Positions 34,231-43,800 of a DNA stretch of 64,000 nt are shown here, piece after piece. Numbering within the stretch: position 1 is the first letter of the stretch; every line of letters starts with the position of its first letter. The notes under the pieces are model-generated. The model made no database searches. It was given only the letters and a program-made list of their open reading frames with translations, and was not told the DNA's origin. Location: assembly GCF_028553785.1 (NCBI RefSeq), contig NZ_CP067136.1, forward strand, positions 1,701,001 through 1,765,000. The letters are read 5' to 3'. The translations under genes were made by a program, and so were the position numbers. The stretch comes from Paracoccus fistulariae. Its GTDB lineage: Bacteria > Pseudomonadota > Alphaproteobacteria > Rhodobacterales > Rhodobacteraceae.

Positions 34231-34273
34231 GGGTTCGCGCCCGGGTTCGCACCTTTGGGTTCGCAGGGTTCGC
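34231..34273. repeat. Four direct GGGTTCGC repeats
   Basis: GGGTTCGC occurs at 34231, 34243, 34257 and 34266 in a gap of about 300 bp between the DUF6362 gene and the methyltransferase. The rest of the gap (34051-34353) has no supported gene. The array could bind a regulator or the small terminase. Confidence 0.6.
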
Positions 34274-34292
34274 GGCCGCAACAAGACCACCC

Positions 34293-34319
34293 GCCGGGCG
34301 TCCCATCGCCCGGCTTTTT
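34293..34319 (+). terminator. Rho-independent terminator before methyltransferase
   Basis: A perfect 8-bp stem (GCCGGGCG/CGCCCGGC), a 6-base loop and five T. It ends the early operon and implies a separate start for the methyltransferase, or attenuation. Confidence 0.75.
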
Positions 34320-34353
34320 CATGACCCGCCACGGCGGCAACGGAGAACGTGCC

Positions 34354-35559
34354 TTGCAGATCGAGATGATGGCGGCCGCAAAGCTGGTTCCCTATGCCCG
34401 CAACGCCCGCACCCATTCCGAGGATCAGGTCGCCCAAATTGCGGCCTCCATCGCCGAGTTCGGCTTCACCAACCCGATCCTGATCGGCGGGGACGATGTG
34501 ATCATCGCCGGTCACGGCCGGTTGATGGCCGCGCAGAAGCTGGGGCTGGCCGTGGTGCCGGTGATCGTGCTGGACCATCTGACCGAGGCGCAGCGCCGGG
34601 CGCTGGTCGTCGCCGACAACAGAATCGCCGAGAATGCCGGTTGGGACGAGGAACTGCTGCGCGCGGAACTGGAAAGCCTGCGCGACATAGATTTCGATCT
34701 CGACCTGATCGGCTTTTCCGAAGCCGAGCTGGACGCGCTGCTGGGCGATCTGGACGGCAGCGAGGACGGCACGGTCGATGGCGAGGACGAGGTGCCCGAA
34801 CCGCCGGCCGATCCGGTCTCGCGACCGGGTGATCTCTGGATCATGGGCGGCCACCGCCTGCTCTGCGGCGACTCCACTGTCGCCAGTGACGTAGAACAGC
34901 TGCTGGGCGGGGTGAGGCCGCTGCTGATGGTGACCGACCCACCCTATGGGGTCGAATACGACCCGGCATGGCGCAATGCGACCGGCGCGGCAAAGACCAA
35001 ACGCACCGGCAAGGTGCTGAACGACGACCGCGCGGACTGGCGCGAGGCCTGGGCACTGTTTCCGGGCGACGTCGCCTATGTCTGGCACGGCGCGCTGCAT
35101 GCCACGACCGTCGCCGACAGCTTGATCGCCTGCGGCTTCAACATCCGCTCGCAGATCGTCTGGGCCAAGGATCGGCTGGTCCTCAGCCGGGGCGATTACC
35201 ATTGGCAGCACGAACCCTGCTGGTATGCCGTCAAGAAGACCGGCAAGGGCCACTGGGCCGGGGGTCGCAAGCAGACAACGCTCTGGCAGATCGCCAACAA
35301 GGATCAGGACGCGGAAACGGTCCACGGCACACAGAAGCCGGTCGAATGCATGCGCCGCCCGATCCTGAACAATTCCAGCCCCGGGCAAGCCATCTACGAG
35401 CCGTTCATGGGCTCCGGCACCACCCTGATCGCGGCCGAGACGACGGGTCGGGTTTGCTACGGAATCGAGCTGAACCCCGCCTATGTCGATGTCGCCGTGG
35501 CAAGGTGGCAGAACCTGACCGGAGGGACGGCGGTCCTCGACGACAACCCCCAATCCTAA
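34354..35559 (+). CDS. ParB-domain DNA methyltransferase
   Basis: A 401-residue protein. Residues ~1-90 are a ParB/sulfiredoxin-like domain (NARTHSEDQVAQIAASI, IIAGHGRLMAA); residues ~155-390 are a DNA methyltransferase with DPPYG (~195-199) before FMGSGTT (~351-357), the beta-class order. Fusions of this type are common beside phage terminase genes and probably protect phage DNA from host restriction. I chose TTG 34354 because GGAGAA lies 6 bases upstream and the protein then begins MQIEM, as relatives do. Confidence 0.8.
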   Translation: MQIEMMAAAKLVPYARNARTHSEDQVAQIAASIAEFGFTNPILIGGDDVIIAGHGRLMAAQKLGLAVVPVIVLDHLTEAQRRALVVADNRIAENAGWDEELLRAELESLRDIDFDLDLIGFSEAELDALLGDLDGSEDGTVDGEDEVPEPPADPVSRPGDLWIMGGHRLLCGDSTVASDVEQLLGGVRPLLMVTDPPYGVEYDPAWRNATGAAKTKRTGKVLNDDRADWREAWALFPGDVAYVWHGALHATTVADSLIACGFNIRSQIVWAKDRLVLSRGDYHWQHEPCWYAVKKTGKGHWAGGRKQTTLWQIANKDQDAETVHGTQKPVECMRRPILNNSSPGQAIYEPFMGSGTTLIAAETTGRVCYGIELNPAYVDVAVARWQNLTGGTAVLDDNPQS

Positions 35560-35667
35560 TTTTACGACGCTGAAGACAATGAAACTCGAACCTTCAAGGT
35601 TTAAGTTTGCAAGTAGAAGTCGTGCTGAATAGTCTCCGATACAGAGCATGCATACGGAGAGACAGCA

Positions 35668-36765
35668 ATGTGGCCCTGGAAGAGAAAACAGCAAGCTGAT
35701 ACGGAGGCTGACCTTCCGTCCAACGAGGAGGCTGTTGTACCGGAGCTACCGATGGTTTCGATTAGCGAAATTGGCGATGCCATCATCACTCTGCGAGGTG
35801 ACGGCTTTCACTTCGCGATGAGCTACGCACAAATGGGCGGATATGACGCGGCGCTTCTAATCCCGGACAGATTTTCAGAAATAATTCAGATAATCGAAGA
35901 AGAGCCAAATTTCTCAGATGAAGGAATAAAATTTGCTGCCGCGCATCAAATATCGGAACTTTCGTCAATAGCGAAAACGGACAACGCATACCTATTTGGC
36001 GCAAAAGATAACTTTGCTACTCGGGAAGAGAAAGAAAAAGCGCGCGAAGTTATTGGTCTTGTATCAGAGATCGGAAAGGGAAACCTCAAGAAAGGTTTTG
36101 AGGAAGTTGGCTTTGATTTCGAACAGTTTCTCGTCTCAACAGCAACAAAAAGACGTCGAGCAGATATAGATCAAATTTTAAATCTTGCTGTCGAAAAGAA
36201 AACCGTTCTGCGGCCACTATTTGTTAGAGCGCTTTCGGCAGGCCGAGATAGATACGGAGACGTTCAGTACGATAAGTTATCCAAAGAAGTTGAAGATTTC
36301 ATCGAAAATTTCTTCCCAGAAGGCTCATTCAAGTTTTTCCATATGTACAGACCCTTCCGTGCAATGTTCCGACTTGCGTGTGCTTGGGCGGAAGAAAGCC
36401 TCGAAGAGCACGAGTTTCCGACGACAGGCCTCGACTTCGAGCACTGGTGCGCCGCCCAGATTGAATCACAGGGGTGGAATGTCACGGTAAGCAAGGCCTC
36501 CGGAGATCAAGGGGTTGACCTTATAGCCATGCGAGAGAGCTTGATCGTTGCAGTTCAGTGCAAGCTATACAGCACTCCTATAGGAAACAAAGCAGTCCAA
36601 GAAGCCTATGCAGGAACGAAGCACTATTGCGCAGATATGGCAGTAGTAATTGGGACCGGCGGATTTACGCGGTCGGCAATAGAGCTAGCTCAAACCACCG
36701 ACGTCGTATTGGTCGACGCTGAGGCGATACGTGACTTTACCCAGTTTGTCATGGCCAGGATATAG
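35668..36765 (+). CDS. Mrr-type restriction endonuclease-like protein
   Basis: A 365-residue protein. The N-terminal ~240 residues are not recognised. The C-terminal ~110 form an Mrr_cat domain: GLDFEHWCAAQIESQGWNV, SGDQGVDLIA (Asp ~284), VAVQCKLY (Gln ~297, Lys ~299), then GFTRSAIELA. Mrr-type nucleases cut foreign or methylated DNA. The gene is markedly AT-rich beside its neighbours and stands alone between methyltransferase and terminase, so it is likely an acquired defence gene. Confidence 0.75.
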   Translation: MWPWKRKQQADTEADLPSNEEAVVPELPMVSISEIGDAIITLRGDGFHFAMSYAQMGGYDAALLIPDRFSEIIQIIEEEPNFSDEGIKFAAAHQISELSSIAKTDNAYLFGAKDNFATREEKEKAREVIGLVSEIGKGNLKKGFEEVGFDFEQFLVSTATKRRRADIDQILNLAVEKKTVLRPLFVRALSAGRDRYGDVQYDKLSKEVEDFIENFFPEGSFKFFHMYRPFRAMFRLACAWAEESLEEHEFPTTGLDFEHWCAAQIESQGWNVTVSKASGDQGVDLIAMRESLIVAVQCKLYSTPIGNKAVQEAYAGTKHYCADMAVVIGTGGFTRSAIELAQTTDVVLVDAEAIRDFTQFVMARI

Positions 36766-36849
36766 TTTAGAGGCAGTACTCAATAACTTTGGATGCAGTT
36801 TGATATGATCTGCTCGTTCACTCGCAATCTATCTTAAGGGTTCTCAGCC

Positions 36850-37452
36850 ATGGGCGTCTCGCGCCGCAGATATGCGTCGATGCGCGGCGTGAGCGACATG
36901 GCGGTTCGCAAGGCGATTGCCAGCGGCCGGATTTCTGTCGAGGCGGATGGGACGATCGACCCTGCGAAGGCCGATGCGGAATGGGAACGCCAGACCGACC
37001 CGGCGAAGCAGCGCGGGGTGCATGCGCAGGCGCTGGGCACAAGGACGGCCGCCGGTACCGCCCGTGCGGCAGCGACAAAGCCGGTGCCGAAAGCGGCGAT
37101 CGACGCGGTGAATGCAACGCTGGGCGATGCGGGCCGCGATACCACTTCCGGCGCGGGCGGCGAGGTGTCCTTTCTGCGCGCCAGGATGGCCAATGAGGTG
37201 CTGAAGGCGCAGACGGCGCGGGTGCGGCTGGAGAAGATGAAGGGCGAGCTGATCAACCGAGCGCGGGCGACGAACTCGGTTTTCGATCTGGCGCGGCGGG
37301 AGCGCGATGCCTGGCTGAACTGGCCGCCGCGGGTGGCGGCGAACATGGCGGCCGAACTCGGCGTCGAGGCCCATGCGCTGGAACAGGTTCTGGACCGCTA
37401 TCTGCGGGCGCATCTGGCGGACATGGCCGAGGTGAAGATTGACCTTCGCTGA
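36850..37452 (+). CDS. Terminase small subunit (Nu1-like)
   Basis: A 200-residue protein with an N-terminal winged helix (RRRYASMRGVSDMAVRKAIASGRI) and a coiled-coil C-terminal half (LRARMANEVLKAQTARVRLEKMKGEL; RATNSVFDLARRERDAWLNWP). This layout is that of lambda Nu1-like proteins, which bind the packaging site and bring in the large subunit. It overlaps the large-subunit gene by 14 bp. Confidence 0.8.
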   Translation: MGVSRRRYASMRGVSDMAVRKAIASGRISVEADGTIDPAKADAEWERQTDPAKQRGVHAQALGTRTAAGTARAAATKPVPKAAIDAVNATLGDAGRDTTSGAGGEVSFLRARMANEVLKAQTARVRLEKMKGELINRARATNSVFDLARRERDAWLNWPPRVAANMAAELGVEAHALEQVLDRYLRAHLADMAEVKIDLR

Positions 37453-39427
37453 CTATGACGGCGCCGAAGACATCCGACGGGCATGGCTGGACGGTCTCGC
37501 CCCCGACCCGAGCCAGACCGTGAGCCAGTGGTCGGACCGGCACCGGATTCTGTCCTCGCGTGCGGCCTCGGAGGCCGGGCCATACCGGACCGACCGGACG
37601 CCCTATATGCGCGGGATCATGGATGCGCTCTCGCCCGCCAATCCGGCGCAGCGGGTCATATTCATGAAGGCCGCGCAGGTCGGCGCGACCGAGGCTGGGA
37701 ATAACTGGATCGGCTTCTGCATCCACCGCGCGCCGGGGCCGTTTCTGGCGGTGCAGCCGACGGTGGACCTCGCCAAGCGCCTGTCGCAGCAGCGGATCGA
37801 CCCGCTGATCGAGGAAAGCCCGGATCTGCGGACGCTGGTGATGCCGTCGCGGTCGAAGGACAGTGGCAATACCATTCTGGGGAAGCGCTTCCCGGGCGGG
37901 CAGCTGATCCTGACCGGGGCGAACAGCGCGGTCGGGCTGCGGTCGATGCCAGCGCGCTGGGTGTTTCTGGACGAGGTCGATGCCTATCCGGGCGATATCG
38001 ATGGCGAAGGCGATCCGATTGCGCTGGCCGAGGCCCGCACGATCAGCTTCGGGCATCGCAGCAAGGCGTTTCTGGCCTCGACGCCGACGGTAAAAGGCCT
38101 GTCGCGGATCGAACGGGAATACGAACTGTCTGATCAACAACGCTATCACCTCCCCTGCCCGCATTGCGGCGCGCTGCAATGGCTGAAGTTCGACCGCCTG
38201 CGCTGGCAACCGGGCCAGCCGGAAACGGCGGCATATCATTGCGAGCATTGCGACGAGCCCATCGCAGAACGACACAAGACCGAGATGATGGATGAGGCCA
38301 ACGGGGCCAGATGGCTGCCGACGGCCGATGCCGAGACAAGGCGCCGGGCCGAAGCCGCGGGCATCACCGGTTTCCATATCAGCGGGCTTTATTCGCCGCT
38401 GGGCTGGCTCTCCTGGGCCGAGATCGCCCGGGGCTGGGAGGCCGCGCAGGGCAATGACGCGGCGCTGAAGACGCTGAAGAACACGGTGCTGGGTGAGACA
38501 TGGCAGGAACGCGGCGAGGCGCCGGACTGGCAGCGTCTTTATGAGCGGCGCGAGGATTTTACGCTGGGACAGGTGCCGGAAGGCGCGCTGATGCTGACGG
38601 CAGGGGCCGATGTGCAGCGCGACCGGATCGAGATCGATGTCTGGGGCTGGGGCCGCAATCTGGAAAGCTGGCTCGTCGATCACCTGGTTCTCGAAGGCGA
38701 TACCGCCCGGGAAGAGGTCTGGGTCGATCTGACGGATTTTCTGGGCGAGACATGGGAACATGCGGGCGGCGCGCGCATGGCATTGGCGCGGCTGGCCATC
38801 GATACCGGCGACGGGGCCACGACAGACGCGGTCTATGGCTGGTGCAGGCGGATGGGCCATGGGCAGGTGATCGCCGTGAAGGGCGTCGGCGGTTTTGATC
38901 GCGCAACGCCCGTGGACGGGCCGACCTATGTCGATGTGACCGAGGCCGGACGACGGATCCGGCGCGGCGTGCGGCTCTGGAAAGTGGCTGGCGCTGTGTT
39001 CAAATCCGAGACCTACCGGTTTCTGCGGCTCGCGGCACCGACTGACGAGGAACGGGTGGAGGGCAGCGGCCATCCGGCCGGTTTCGTGCATATCCCGCGC
39101 GGCACCACCGCCGAATGGACGAAGCAGCTGACGGCCGAGCAGCTGATGACGGTGAAGACCCGGCAGGGATTCCAGCGGCTGGAATGGCAGCAGACCCGGG
39201 ATCGCAACGAAGCGCTGGACTGCCGGGTCTATGCCCGGGCCGCCGCCTGGCTGATCGGCATGGACCGTTGGAATGAGGACCGCTGGGAACAGCTGGAAGA
39301 GCAGCTGTTGCCCGGCAAGACCGAGACAACACTGCCCGCGGGTCAGCCGCAGCGGCAGAATATCACAGCGCCCCGGCCCCGGAATTCCGGCTGGCTGGGT
39401 GAACGCAATAGAGGAAACTGGTTCTGA
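37439..39427 (+). CDS. Terminase large subunit (lambda gpA family)
   Basis: A 662-residue packaging motor protein. ATPase: Walker A-like KAAQVGATE (~77-85) and Walker B WVFLDEVDAYP (~174-184). A zinc-like cluster CPHC and CEHC (Cys ~240, 243, 268, 271) follows, and the nuclease half contains TAGADVQRDRIEI and TGDGATTDAV. gpA-type terminases cut cohesive ends, so a cos site is expected nearby. It starts at a TTG overlapping the small-subunit gene. Confidence 0.9.
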   Translation: MTFADYDGAEDIRRAWLDGLAPDPSQTVSQWSDRHRILSSRAASEAGPYRTDRTPYMRGIMDALSPANPAQRVIFMKAAQVGATEAGNNWIGFCIHRAPGPFLAVQPTVDLAKRLSQQRIDPLIEESPDLRTLVMPSRSKDSGNTILGKRFPGGQLILTGANSAVGLRSMPARWVFLDEVDAYPGDIDGEGDPIALAEARTISFGHRSKAFLASTPTVKGLSRIEREYELSDQQRYHLPCPHCGALQWLKFDRLRWQPGQPETAAYHCEHCDEPIAERHKTEMMDEANGARWLPTADAETRRRAEAAGITGFHISGLYSPLGWLSWAEIARGWEAAQGNDAALKTLKNTVLGETWQERGEAPDWQRLYERREDFTLGQVPEGALMLTAGADVQRDRIEIDVWGWGRNLESWLVDHLVLEGDTAREEVWVDLTDFLGETWEHAGGARMALARLAIDTGDGATTDAVYGWCRRMGHGQVIAVKGVGGFDRATPVDGPTYVDVTEAGRRIRRGVRLWKVAGAVFKSETYRFLRLAAPTDEERVEGSGHPAGFVHIPRGTTAEWTKQLTAEQLMTVKTRQGFQRLEWQQTRDRNEALDCRVYARAAAWLIGMDRWNEDRWEQLEEQLLPGKTETTLPAGQPQRQNITAPRPRNSGWLGERNRGNWF

Positions 39428-39630
39428 TGGCTTGGACAGAGACGGAACTCGACGCCCTGCGCCGGGCCTATGCGGCGGGCACGACCCGCGTCGCCTATGA
39501 CGGCAAATCGGTGGACTACGGCAGTGCCAATGATCTTTTGGGCCGCATCCGCCTGATCGAGCGCGAGATGGGGGGTGCTGCCGGTCGTCCCCGCCCCGTC
39601 GCCGGGTTCGCAGGCTTCCGCAGGAGCTGA
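39427..39630 (+). CDS. gpW-like head-tail joining protein
   Basis: A 67-residue protein beginning MAWTETELDALRRAYAAG and containing YGSANDLLGRIRLIEREM, the pattern of lambda gpW-like proteins. gpW closes the portal after packaging. It overlaps the terminase stop and the portal start. Confidence 0.8.
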   Translation: MAWTETELDALRRAYAAGTTRVAYDGKSVDYGSANDLLGRIRLIEREMGGAAGRPRPVAGFAGFRRS

Positions 39631-41168
39631 TGATGCCCGATATCCGCGATCACACGGCCCCGCGCGTGCGCTGGGGACTGATCGATGCTGCCCTCTCGGC
39701 CGTCGCACCGCGGAGTGCGGCCCGACGCTATGCCGCAAGGGTGGCGATCAGCAATCTGCGCCGGGACTACGATGCCGCCGGACGCGGGCGCGGAACCTCG
39801 GGCTGGTCATCGCGCGGCACGGCCGCCGATGCCGAGATCGCCGCCGACGGGCCGCTGCTCAGGCACCGCATGCGTGATCTGGTGCGCAACAACCCGATGG
39901 CCGCGCAGGCCGTGCAGGTGCTGGTCAATAATATCGTCGGCACCGGCATCCGCCCGCGGGCTGCAACCGGCGATGCGGCGCTGAACAGACAGGTCGATGC
40001 GCTGTGGAAACGCTGGGCGGAAGGCTGCGATCAGCACGGGCACACGGACTTCCACGGCATCCTCGGGCTGGCGGTGCGGGAGATGATCGAGGGCGGTGAT
40101 GTCTTCGCCATCCGACGGAATGTGCGGGCAACCGGCTCGCGTGATGTTCCCCTGCGGATCGAGTTGCGCGAGGCCGACCATCTCGACGCCGCCCGTTTCG
40201 ACAGCCGCAGCGACGGATCCCGCATCAGCCAGGGTATCGAATATGACCGGAGCGGGCGCCGGGTTGCGTATTGGATGTTTTCGGATCATCCGGGCGATAC
40301 CGCGCCGGTCTTTTCCCGACGGCTGGAATCTTCGCGCCTGCCCGCGGATCGCGTCGCCCATCTCTTCGAACGCCAGCGGGTGCAGTCGCGCGGCGTGCCC
40401 TGGGGCACCCCGGCGATGCGGGCGATCCGCGATGTCGATGACTGGCAGCAGGCGGAACTCGTGCGCAAGCGCACCGAAGCCTGTCTGGTCGGCATTGTTT
40501 TCGGGGCCGACGAGGATCAGCAGTCGATCGCCCCGGTGGTCGAGGATGCTTCCGGCAACCGGATCGAACAGTTCGAACCGGGCCTCATCGCCTATGCGCG
40601 TGGCGGCAAGGATATCAAATTCAACCAGCCCGCCTCGACGGCCGGGGTCTACGAATGGCACCGGGTGCAGCTGCACATCATCGCCGCCGGTTTCCGCGTC
40701 CCCTATGCGCTGATGACCGGCGATCTCAGCCAGACCAGTTTCTCTTCCAGCCGCGTGGGCCTCAACGAATTCCGCCGCATGGTCGAGCAGCTGCAATGGC
40801 AGACCGTCATCCCGATGTTCTGCGCACCGATCTGGCGCTGGTTCGTCGATGCCGCCGTGATGGTTGGCCTTCTGCCCGAGGGCGTGGAGATCCCCGTCGA
40901 ATGGGGGCCGCCCAAGTTCGAAAGCGTGAACCCGCTGCAGGATGCCCAGGCCGATCTGCTGGAGGTCCGGGCGGGATTTTCCACCCTGCCGCAGCAGATC
41001 GCCCGGCGCGGCTATGACCCGGACGAGGTGCTCGCCGAATGGGCCGGGTTTGCCAAAAAATCCGATGCCGCCGGTCTCATTTTCGACAGCGATCCGCGCC
41101 GCGTCACCAAGGGCGGCCTGGTGCAGACAACTGACCCGACATCGCCGCCTGCGTGCGAGGATAAGTAA
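39630..41168 (+). CDS. Phage portal protein (lambda family)
   Basis: A 512-residue portal. Visible family blocks: MRDLVRNNPMAAQAVQVLVNNIVG, WKRWAEGCDQHG, EGGDVFAIRR, GVPWGTPAMRAIRDVDDWQ and GDLSQTSFSSSRVGLNEFRR. Portal rings form the DNA gate of the head. The gene follows gpW and precedes the protease-capsid gene. Confidence 0.9.
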   Translation: MMPDIRDHTAPRVRWGLIDAALSAVAPRSAARRYAARVAISNLRRDYDAAGRGRGTSGWSSRGTAADAEIAADGPLLRHRMRDLVRNNPMAAQAVQVLVNNIVGTGIRPRAATGDAALNRQVDALWKRWAEGCDQHGHTDFHGILGLAVREMIEGGDVFAIRRNVRATGSRDVPLRIELREADHLDAARFDSRSDGSRISQGIEYDRSGRRVAYWMFSDHPGDTAPVFSRRLESSRLPADRVAHLFERQRVQSRGVPWGTPAMRAIRDVDDWQQAELVRKRTEACLVGIVFGADEDQQSIAPVVEDASGNRIEQFEPGLIAYARGGKDIKFNQPASTAGVYEWHRVQLHIIAAGFRVPYALMTGDLSQTSFSSSRVGLNEFRRMVEQLQWQTVIPMFCAPIWRWFVDAAVMVGLLPEGVEIPVEWGPPKFESVNPLQDAQADLLEVRAGFSTLPQQIARRGYDPDEVLAEWAGFAKKSDAAGLIFDSDPRRVTKGGLVQTTDPTSPPACEDK

Positions 41169-41179
41169 GGAACCGAAGA

Positions 41180-43201
41180 ATGCCCAACGATCAGATTATC
41201 GACCTGCCCGTGATCGGGCGGGCCGGTTCGCTGCAGGCTGTCGATGAGACGGCCCGGACATTCGAGGTCCTCTGGACGACCGGCGCGCAGGTCCGCCGCT
41301 ATTCCTGGGCACGCGACGAGGAGTTCGACGAGGAACTGGTGGTCACGCCCAATGCCATGCGTCTCGAGCGGCTGAATGGCGGCGCGCCGTTTCTGAACAG
41401 CCATGCGTCTTACAGCCTGCGCAGCATTCTGGGCGTGGTCGAAGAGGGCTCGATCCGGATCGAGAATGGCCGCGCCTTTGCCCGCATCCGTTTGTCCGAA
41501 CGCGGCGAGGTCGAGGATATCTGGCGCGATATCCGCGCCGGCATCATCCGCAATGTCTCGGTCGGCTACCGCGTCCACCGTTTCGAACGCGTGGCAAAAG
41601 CGGATCGCAGCGACGGCGGCGCCCGGGCGCTTTACCGCGCCGTCGATTGGGAACCGCTGGAGATTTCCGCGGTCGCCATCGGCGCCGATGCCAGCGCCGG
41701 CATCCGCGCGGAGCCCGGCGACCACATCACCCGCCTGCATCCCTGCACCATCACCATGAGAGGAATGACCATGCCCCAGAATAGCCCGGCCGAGGCCGAT
41801 GACGCCTGTGACGACCTTACAACCCGCAGCGCCGATCCTGCGCCGCAGGCACCTGCCGCACCTGCCCCGGCCAACCCGACGCCGACCGCGCCCGATGCGG
41901 AGGCGATCCGTGCCGAGGAACGCCGCCGCAGCGCCGATATCATGGCCCTGTGTCGCCGCGCCGGTTTCGCTGACATGGCCGATGATCTGATCGGCCGCGG
42001 CGTTTCGATCGATGAGGCCCGCGCCGCGGTGCTGGACAAGCTGGTCGAGAGCGACCCGGCCGGGCGAACGGTGGAACCCGCCCCGGCGCAGGCCAGCGGC
42101 GATGGCGCTGCCGAAACGGCCTATCGTGATGCGGTCACGAATGCGATGCTGCACCGTCACAATCCCGGCGCCCATGCGCTTGAAGCCACCGCACGGGAAT
42201 TCCGCGGCCTGACCCTTCTGGAAATGGCCCGCCATGCCATCGAGCGCCGGGGCGGCAGCACGCGCGGGATGTCCAAGATGGAGGTGGCCCGCGCAGCCTT
42301 CGAGCAGCGCGCCACAGGCTATCACGCCACCAGCGATTTCCCGGCGATCCTTGCCAATGTCGCCAATGCCACCCTGCGCCAGGCCTATGCGTCGACGCCG
42401 CGGACCTTCGGCGCCTGGGCGCGCCGCGCGACCATCACCGATTTCAAACCCGTGCAGCGGACGCAGCTCGGTGGCGCGCCCGATCTGCAGAAGGTGCTGG
42501 AATCGGGCGAGTTTCAATATGGCACCATCGGTGAGGGCCGCGAGGTCTATGCGCTCGCCACCTATGGGCGCATTGTTGCCATCACCCGGCAGGTGCTGAT
42601 CAATGATGACCTCGACGCTTTCACCCGCCTGCCCGCCTCCTTCGGCGCCTCGGCGGCCGATCTCGAATCCGACATCGTCTACTCGATCCTGATGCAGAAC
42701 CCCGCCATGGGCGACGGCAAGACCCTCTTCCATGCCGATCACGGTAATAGCGGGACCGCCTCGACGATCTCGGAATCAGCACTGGCCTCGGCCTATCGCG
42801 CCTTCGGCCAGCAGAAGGGCCTCGAGGACCGGCTGATCTCGATCCTGCCGCGCTGGATCCTGACGCCGCCCGGCCCGCGCGCGGTCGAGGCCCGCAAGCA
42901 GGTCACGGCGACCACACCCGGCAGCACCGCCGAGGTCAACACCTTCTCGGGACGGCTGGAAGTCATCGAGGAACCGCGCCTGATCCCGGCCAGCGGTCAG
43001 GATCCGTGGTTTCTCGCCGCCGATCCGGCCCGCATCGACACCGTGGAATATGCCTATCTCGACGGCCAGGAGGGCGTCTTCACCGAGACCCGCACCGGCT
43101 TCGAGGTCGACGGGCTCGAGATCAAGGCGCGGCACGATTTCGCCGCCAAGGCCATCGACTGGCGCGGGCTCTATCGCAACCCGGGTGCGGCGCCGTCCTG
43201 A
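41180..43201 (+). CDS. Prohead protease-major capsid fusion protein
   Basis: A 673-residue protein. Residues ~1-190 form an HK97-type prohead protease (LNSHASYSLRSILG with His ~75; IIRNVSVGYRV with Ser ~126). A Pro/Ala-rich linker (~200-240) is followed by a helical scaffold-like part and a capsid domain (~330-670; FGAWARRATITDFKPVQRTQLG, AITRQVLINDDL). The protease is expected to release the capsid and remove the scaffold. Fused forms are known in phages of this group. Confidence 0.8.
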   Translation: MPNDQIIDLPVIGRAGSLQAVDETARTFEVLWTTGAQVRRYSWARDEEFDEELVVTPNAMRLERLNGGAPFLNSHASYSLRSILGVVEEGSIRIENGRAFARIRLSERGEVEDIWRDIRAGIIRNVSVGYRVHRFERVAKADRSDGGARALYRAVDWEPLEISAVAIGADASAGIRAEPGDHITRLHPCTITMRGMTMPQNSPAEADDACDDLTTRSADPAPQAPAAPAPANPTPTAPDAEAIRAEERRRSADIMALCRRAGFADMADDLIGRGVSIDEARAAVLDKLVESDPAGRTVEPAPAQASGDGAAETAYRDAVTNAMLHRHNPGAHALEATAREFRGLTLLEMARHAIERRGGSTRGMSKMEVARAAFEQRATGYHATSDFPAILANVANATLRQAYASTPRTFGAWARRATITDFKPVQRTQLGGAPDLQKVLESGEFQYGTIGEGREVYALATYGRIVAITRQVLINDDLDAFTRLPASFGASAADLESDIVYSILMQNPAMGDGKTLFHADHGNSGTASTISESALASAYRAFGQQKGLEDRLISILPRWILTPPGPRAVEARKQVTATTPGSTAEVNTFSGRLEVIEEPRLIPASGQDPWFLAADPARIDTVEYAYLDGQEGVFTETRTGFEVDGLEIKARHDFAAKAIDWRGLYRNPGAAPS

Positions 43202-43356
43202 TCATGGTTACGGCGGGCTTCTGCCTTGATATCGGCCATGGTTGTGCCGGACGCGGCAGGCCCGCTCGCCAGACCTTCGTCCCACAATCGACCGATCAGC
43301 TGGCACTGCTCTTCCTGCGCGGCATTGCCGCCATCGTCTCCGGGTTTTTCACCCAT
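43171..43356 (-). CDS. Possible small antisense protein, ParD-like C-terminus
   Basis: A 61-residue frame against the head genes, with GGAG 7 bases before the ATG. Its centre, CQLIGRLWDEGLASGPAASG then MADIKAEARR, resembles the C-terminal toxin-binding tail of ParD-type antitoxins. No toxin partner lies beside it. It occupies the 228-bp gap between the capsid and decoration genes and overlaps the capsid 3' end by 31 bp. It could be a decayed antitoxin or a chance frame; nothing else is seen in this gap. Confidence 0.35.
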   Translation of the reverse strand: MGEKPGDDGGNAAQEEQCQLIGRLWDEGLASGPAASGTTMADIKAEARRNHDQDGAAPGLR

Positions 43357-43428
43357 GCCACAGCTCCATCCCGACCGTAGGGCCACCGCGCCCTTCGGCG
43401 CAACACACAATCCCGAAAGGATGCTCCC

Positions 43429-43800
43429 ATGAAGAACTTTGTTGCCCAGAGCAATGTCATCACCGTCCCGACCGAGGCCCTCCTCCTCGGCGACAGCGTC
43501 ATCGGCGGCAAAGGCTATCTCCTCTCCGGTGGCCTCTTCGGCGTCGCCTGTGCCACCGTCGAGGTCACCGATATCGGTCAGGGCAAGGACTGCAGCATTG
43601 CCGTGACCGGCATTTTCGACCTGCCGAAACAGCCCTCGCAGGCCTGGTCCGTCGGCACAAAAGTCTATTGGGACGCTGCGAACGAACGGGCCACAACCAC
43701 GGCCACTGGCAACACCCTGATCGGCATTGCCATGCAGGCAACCGGCGGCACGGCGGGCGAGACCATCGGCCGGGTGCGGCTGAACGGGGTGGCGGTCTGA
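43429..43800 (+). CDS. DUF2190 capsid decoration protein
   Basis: A 123-residue beta-rich protein: MKNFVAQSNVITVP, VGTKVYWDAANERATTT, IGIAMQAT and GRVRLNGVAV. DUF2190 proteins sit after the capsid gene and are thought to strengthen the head. It has a clear AAGGA ribosome binding sequence and its stop overlaps the next start. Confidence 0.75.
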   Translation: MKNFVAQSNVITVPTEALLLGDSVIGGKGYLLSGGLFGVACATVEVTDIGQGKDCSIAVTGIFDLPKQPSQAWSVGTKVYWDAANERATTTATGNTLIGIAMQATGGTAGETIGRVRLNGVAV

